NCBI GenBank assembly: GCA_900119285.1 | Contig: FPIT01000010.1 | Location: 124,001 to 188,000 of the forward strand | Reading direction: 5' to 3' | Length of the DNA stretch: 64,000 nt | From: Prevotellaceae bacterium HUN156 | GTDB lineage: Bacteria > Bacteroidota > Bacteroidia > Bacteroidales > Bacteroidaceae | In this document: positions 60,652 to 64,000 of the stretch, one piece after another | How the letters are laid out: each line of letters starts with the position of its first letter | Position numbering within the stretch: the stretch's first letter is position 1 | The notes under the pieces: generated by a model | Database searches by the model: none | Told to the model about the DNA's origin: nothing | The model's input: the letters and a program-made list of their open reading frames with translations, nothing else | Translations under genes and position numbers: made by a program

Positions 60652-60930
60652 AGTCTATGACGGAGCCACCGCTGAGTTCCGCGACATCATCAATCTACCC
60701 CACCACGTCTCGAGAATCACCGGTGATTCTATTACACAGTAGAGAACCAGTCCCTAGTGTTCTTTAAATTATCGAACTATTATTGTTTATTTAAAAATAA
60801 TTTGTATCTTTGCTGCCGTGAAGCGTGCGAAACTGCTTGCGCAGCCGAAATGCACGCAGAAGCGTAATTACTAATGTGTGATTCTATAGATTAGAGCGTT
60901 TTTATCAATAACATTAAAAACCAAACAAGT

Positions 60931-61107
60931 ATGAATAGAAAAAAGTATGATGTGCCGACGATGGATGTCGTCGAACTGAAACAACAGCAGCAATTGCTGG
61001 CTGGAAGTCTTACTTCCGAACGAGATGACTATGGTGATCCAATTGATGACACGTGGTCTGTGAGAGAGATGATAGATTTTGATGAAGAAAATGCTTTTAT
61101 GGAGTAA
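60931..61107 (+). CDS. 58-residue leader-type protein before fimbrillin-like gene
   Basis: MNRKKYDVPTMDVVELKQQQ then LLAGS, an acidic middle and FMEstop. Small proteins of this make-up stand before surface-protein genes in many Bacteroidales. Its TAA overlaps the AAGGAGG of the next gene. Confidence 0.75.
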   Translation: MNRKKYDVPTMDVVELKQQQQLLAGSLTSERDDYGDPIDDTWSVREMIDFDEENAFME

Positions 61108-61120
61108 GGAGGACATGACT

Positions 61121-63085
61121 ATGAAGAAAGATATTCGCACTCTGGCCGCTCTGCTGATGGCAGGAGCCGCCTTTACTGCTTGCTCTGACAAAGACGAATT
61201 CATCAGTGAGCAACCTGTGAACCCCACACCCAAGTACTCAATGACCGTGCAGGCCTCGATGGGCGAGGAGGTAGAGACCCGCGGACTTTATATTGACGGC
61301 AAGGCGCTCAAGGTGAAGTGGGCCAACACCGACGAGGTGGCAGTATTCCCAGATAATTGGAGCCGGACTCCGCTTGGCATGCTGACCGCTGCTGCCAGCG
61401 AGACGGGCAGCACCACGCTGTCGGGCGACCTGACGGGTTCGGTTGCTGTCAATGACAACCTGCACCTGCTCTTCCCCCGCGCCGAATGGAGCTACACCGG
61501 CCAGAAAGGCATTCTGCTCAGCGACGAGAACTCTATCGAGAAGAAATACGACTATGCCCTGGCTGATGTGGAGGTTGCAGCGATTGACGCCGAAAAGATA
61601 ACGACGACGGTGAATGCCAATTTAGCCAGCCAGCAGGCTATCGTGAAGTTCATACTGAAGAACAATGACGGCAGCGCAGACCTTGCAGCCAATAAACTGA
61701 CGATTAGTGCAGCCAGCAACAAGCTCGTCACCAACAAGAGTTATCGTGGCACAGGCGATAAGACTTATTACTTTGGTAGCGGATACTACACGGTTGACGG
61801 CGGTAATGGCGGCTTCAGTGGAGAAGGATACGGAAACTTGGTTGACAACAATGAGAGCACCAAGTGGTGCACTGACGGTAGCGGCTGGTATATCGAGTTC
61901 CACACCGCCAGCCCCATTCGGGTGGACGGCTATATGCTCAGAACTGCCGGTGATACGGGAAGTGAACCTGGACGTAATCCAAAGGACTGGGTGCTGAAAG
62001 GCAAAAATGAGGGCGATCCCACTTGGACTACCATTGACACGAAGAGCAATAATCACGATATGCCCGCAGCAAGTAATACCCGGCAAGATTTCGATGCGGA
62101 TGCTCCTGGCACCTACAAGTATTTCCGCCTGGAAATCACAGCCAACCAAAGCGGCGGAATAATGCAGCTCTCGGAAATGCAGCTGTTCAAGTATGCCAGC
62201 TTCGAAATGGGCACCTCTTACGGCAACATCACCGTAACGCCCGACGCTGCTGCCAGCGAGCTTACCGTAGCCCTGCGCAACGAGAACGCCGGTGCCGACA
62301 CCTATACCCTCACAGCCACAGTCGGAGCAAGCACCTATACCTTCGAGAAGAGTGGCGTCACCTTCGAGAACGGCAAGTACTACAGCATCACGGTGAAGAT
62401 GCAGCCGAAGAAGGTTTCTTCCATTACGCTGAACAAGTCGTCCATCAACCTGACTATCGGTTCCAAGCAAACCCTTTCTGTCAGCAGCGTATCGCCCGAC
62501 GATGCCGTTGATAAGTCCGTAACCTGGAGCAGCAACGCCACCGGTGTAGCCACCGTGAATTCCACTACCGGCGAAGTCACCGCAGTTGCTGAAGGCACAG
62601 CCACCATCACCGCTACCGCCAACGATGGCAGCGGCAAAACGGCCACCTGCTCGGTGAAGGTCTATCCGGAAGGTACGGTTGTATGGGATCAGAGCAACAT
62701 CAGTGACCTTAGTGTCTCGGGCACTTATCATTCCTATACGAAGGAGGGCATCACGCTGAGTGCTAATGCCGACATGATTGATGCCAACTGGTATAGTTTC
62801 GTAGATGAGAGTATGAGTGGCATCGGCTTCATCACGCGCGAATCCGGCGGCTTTACCTTTACGGCACCGACCGGCAAGCAATTCACACAGATTGAGATGA
62901 CGCTCAAAGGCCCTGCTGGATGGGATACGGCAAGTCTTGGCACTGGATGGTCGTATAGTGAAGATCCTATGACAGGAATATATAAAGTCACATGGACGGG
63001 CACTGCCGCCTCGGTAGGCCTGCTGACAGGCGATGATCATTTCAGCGGCGAGGGAGTGAAAAGCATCGTATTCCTCTTAGAGTGA
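61121..63085 (+). CDS. surface lipoprotein, fimbrillin-like with F5/8C-like and Big2 domains
   Basis: This 654-residue protein starts at ATG 61121, 8 bp after AAGGAGG. Lipobox is AAFTAC (Cys20). Residues 40-200 are like fimbrillin/Mfa N-terminal halves (TRGLYIDGKALKVKWANTDEVAVFP). About 225-365 resembles a discoidin/F5-8C sugar-binding domain (NLVDNNESTKWCTDGSGWYIEF). About 440-525 is a Big2 Ig-like domain (SSITLNKSSINLTIGSKQTL). The C-terminal domain is unknown. Likely anchored on the cell surface and sugar-binding. Confidence 0.85.
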   Translation: MKKDIRTLAALLMAGAAFTACSDKDEFISEQPVNPTPKYSMTVQASMGEEVETRGLYIDGKALKVKWANTDEVAVFPDNWSRTPLGMLTAAASETGSTTLSGDLTGSVAVNDNLHLLFPRAEWSYTGQKGILLSDENSIEKKYDYALADVEVAAIDAEKITTTVNANLASQQAIVKFILKNNDGSADLAANKLTISAASNKLVTNKSYRGTGDKTYYFGSGYYTVDGGNGGFSGEGYGNLVDNNESTKWCTDGSGWYIEFHTASPIRVDGYMLRTAGDTGSEPGRNPKDWVLKGKNEGDPTWTTIDTKSNNHDMPAASNTRQDFDADAPGTYKYFRLEITANQSGGIMQLSEMQLFKYASFEMGTSYGNITVTPDAAASELTVALRNENAGADTYTLTATVGASTYTFEKSGVTFENGKYYSITVKMQPKKVSSITLNKSSINLTIGSKQTLSVSSVSPDDAVDKSVTWSSNATGVATVNSTTGEVTAVAEGTATITATANDGSGKTATCSVKVYPEGTVVWDQSNISDLSVSGTYHSYTKEGITLSANADMIDANWYSFVDESMSGIGFITRESGGFTFTAPTGKQFTQIEMTLKGPAGWDTASLGTGWSYSEDPMTGIYKVTWTGTAASVGLLTGDDHFSGEGVKSIVFLLE

Positions 63086-63221
63086 CACACGGTGACAGGC
63101 ACCCTGTGCGGATAGATAGAGCCTCCTCCTGCGAAATGCAGCGGGGAGGCTTTTTTGAAGAACACCCGAACATGAAAGGAATCACATTCGGGCGTTCTTT
63201 TTTGATTAGCGTTCGGAGTGC

Positions 63222-63674
63222 CTACTCTATCGTTATCCACACCGCTTCGCCTCGCTCTTTCGCTTCTACTATTTTGTGCTTTATACCTTTCAGCCACTTG
63301 CGAGAGTCCAGCACTTTCCCCACTTCTCGGTTCTCACCTACAAGGATGCAGCCCTCAGTATCCTTTGCTGTATTCCCTGCATGTATGCGTATTCCGCTGA
63401 AGTTAGGCACACCCAGCAGGATGGGTAGCCATTGTTTGAACTTAGGCGAGTAAGAGATTACCACTGCATACCTTCCCTCTGGTATCGCCGAGTGTCCTTT
63501 TATCTTGCGCCCACCATGTGCATAGTCGCGCCAAGTAGGTTCGAGGGTATCGCACAAGTAGATATCTTTTGCGGTGTTGCCCTCCCTCTCCTTCAGGAGA
63601 GGGTTTAGGGAGAGGCTCAGCCTCCCAATCGTATAATCTTTCTTCTTTGCTATTCTTGTCAATATCAGTTCCAT
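63222..63674 (-). CDS. DUF5675-like protein with palindrome-derived insertion
   Basis: This 150-residue protein starts at ATG 63674. The family frame MELILTRIAKKKDYTIGRLSL ... YLCDTLEPTWRDYAHGG ... GRYAVVISYSPKF ... GIRIHAGNTAKDTEGCILVGEN is clear. Residues about 22-38 (SLNPLLKEREGNTAKD) come from a CCCTCTCCTTCAGGAGAGGG palindrome (63584-63603) inserted in frame. DUF5675 proteins are often phage- or secretion-associated; exact role unknown. Confidence 0.8.
   Translation of the reverse strand: MELILTRIAKKKDYTIGRLSLSLNPLLKEREGNTAKDIYLCDTLEPTWRDYAHGGRKIKGHSAIPEGRYAVVISYSPKFKQWLPILLGVPNFSGIRIHAGNTAKDTEGCILVGENREVGKVLDSRKWLKGIKHKIVEAKERGEAVWITIE
63584..63603. repeat. palindromic repeat inside CDS
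   Basis: CCCTCTCC/GGAGAGGG pair around TTCA; ttagggagaggct follows, a pattern of a dispersed Bacteroidetes palindromic element. Confidence 0.65.
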
Positions 63675-63685
63675 AATTTTCAATT

Positions 63686-63905
63686 TTCAATGTTCAATGT
63701 TGATGTTTCACATCGAGCCTGCTCACGCTCGGCATAGTTCAAAACTTGTTTTGACTCTGCTCTCGCTTAATCGCAGCCTTCAATGTTCAATGTTGATGTT
63801 TCACATCGAGCCTGCTCACGCTCGGCATAGTTCAAAACTCGTTTTGACTCTGCTCTCGCTTAATCGCAGCCTTCAATGTTCAATGTTCAATGTTCAATGT
63901 TCAAC
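63686..63905. repeat. 93-bp tandem repeat plus short TTCAATG run
   Basis: Copies begin at 63686 and 63779 and differ at one base (aaacttg/aaactcg); a third begins at 63872 as repeated TTCAATG. The unit contains cgagcctgctcacgctcggc, a hairpin. Confidence 0.85.
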
Positions 63906-63915
63906 GTCCTTAATG

Positions 63916-64000
63916 TCACTTTGTCACTTTGTCATTGTCACTTTTCTTTTTGCTCCAGTGCTTGGTATCTACCTTCTCCACCCATCCGTCGCGGTTCCAG
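63916..64000 (-). CDS. C-terminal end of a gene cut by the window edge
   Basis: The minus frame reads WNRDGWVEKVDTKHWSKKKS then DNDKVTK and TGA at 63916-63918. The Trp/Lys-rich end is like short Bacteroidales phage or DNA-binding proteins, with no firm assignment. Confidence 0.4.
   Translation of the reverse strand, partial: WNRDGWVEKVDTKHWSKKKSDNDKVTK

Noticed and set aside
61622..63040. Long minus-strand frame of 472 codons
   Set aside because: It is fully opposite the lipoprotein gene, which has a lipobox, a ribosome site and recognisable domains; the reverse product looks like a codon-bias shadow.
63686..63905. CRISPR array
   Set aside because: The whole 93-bp unit repeats, including the would-be spacer.

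Overview
The window looks like a chromosome segment of a Prevotellaceae-like Bacteroidales (Prevotella/Segatella type). The grounds are promoters of the form TTTG-N20-TAnnTTTG, many lipoproteins with short lipoboxes, a Bacteroidales-type 5S rRNA, and a small leader-type protein in front of a fimbrillin-like lipoprotein. About 1-57,940 is a tailed prophage read almost entirely on the minus strand, carrying several blocks of cargo. About 58,040-64,000 is host chromosome. The phage right end is marked by a 25-bp copy of the tRNA-Lys 3' end (57,914-57,938), lying just before an intact tRNA-Lys(CTT) gene at 57,956-58,028. The left end and the integrase lie outside the window.

Phage layout, in transcription order from right to left: replication block (two small early genes, a Cys-rich 39-residue protein, a DnaC-like loader, a VirE-type primase/helicase); possible iteron origin (53,828-54,024); ArdA antirestriction protein; head genes (ClpP-like protease/scaffold, capsid, a phosphoribosyltransferase, a PLD-like protein, small and large terminase); a 20-kb defence island (23,070-43,747); portal and connector genes; tail-completion genes; a cargo block of SOS and stress genes (7,107-13,975); a lysis cassette (holin-like, amidase, unimolecular spanin); tape measure; and a partial tail gene. 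Six transcription units (tape measure, holin, 15,710, portal, 21,411, protease) share an exact promoter pattern, GTCTTTT-N20-TAnnTTTGC, and a seventh (52,560) matches with one mismatch. This suggests one late-gene switch. Cargo blocks sit in the gaps between these units.

The defence island holds a WYL-domain regulator, a complete type I restriction-modification system (hsdM-hsdS-hsdR), a YgjP-like metallopeptidase, a GIY-YIG nuclease with a RAMA-like tail, a HEPN-like protein, an unknown 504-residue protein overlapping a two-HKD phospholipase-D protein, an ADP-ribosylglycohydrolase, a NUDIX hydrolase, small membrane or secreted proteins, and a 1183-residue SF2 helicase with two separate internal duplications.

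Non-coding content is unusually rich. Two homologous RNA-like structures (22,247-22,400 and 53,348-53,490) keep their folds through compensatory changes, and both lie upstream of accessory genes. A separate structured transcript is predicted at 19,765-20,009. A lone 5S rRNA gene with its own promoter sits inside the phage late region. It is followed by a holin-like reading frame broken only by four TAG codons, then by a strong terminator.

The host part carries tRNA-Lys, crcB, oxyR with its two redox cysteines, a divergent membrane polyferredoxin, a fimbrillin-like/discoidin/Big2 lipoprotein, a DUF5675-like protein and tandem repeats.
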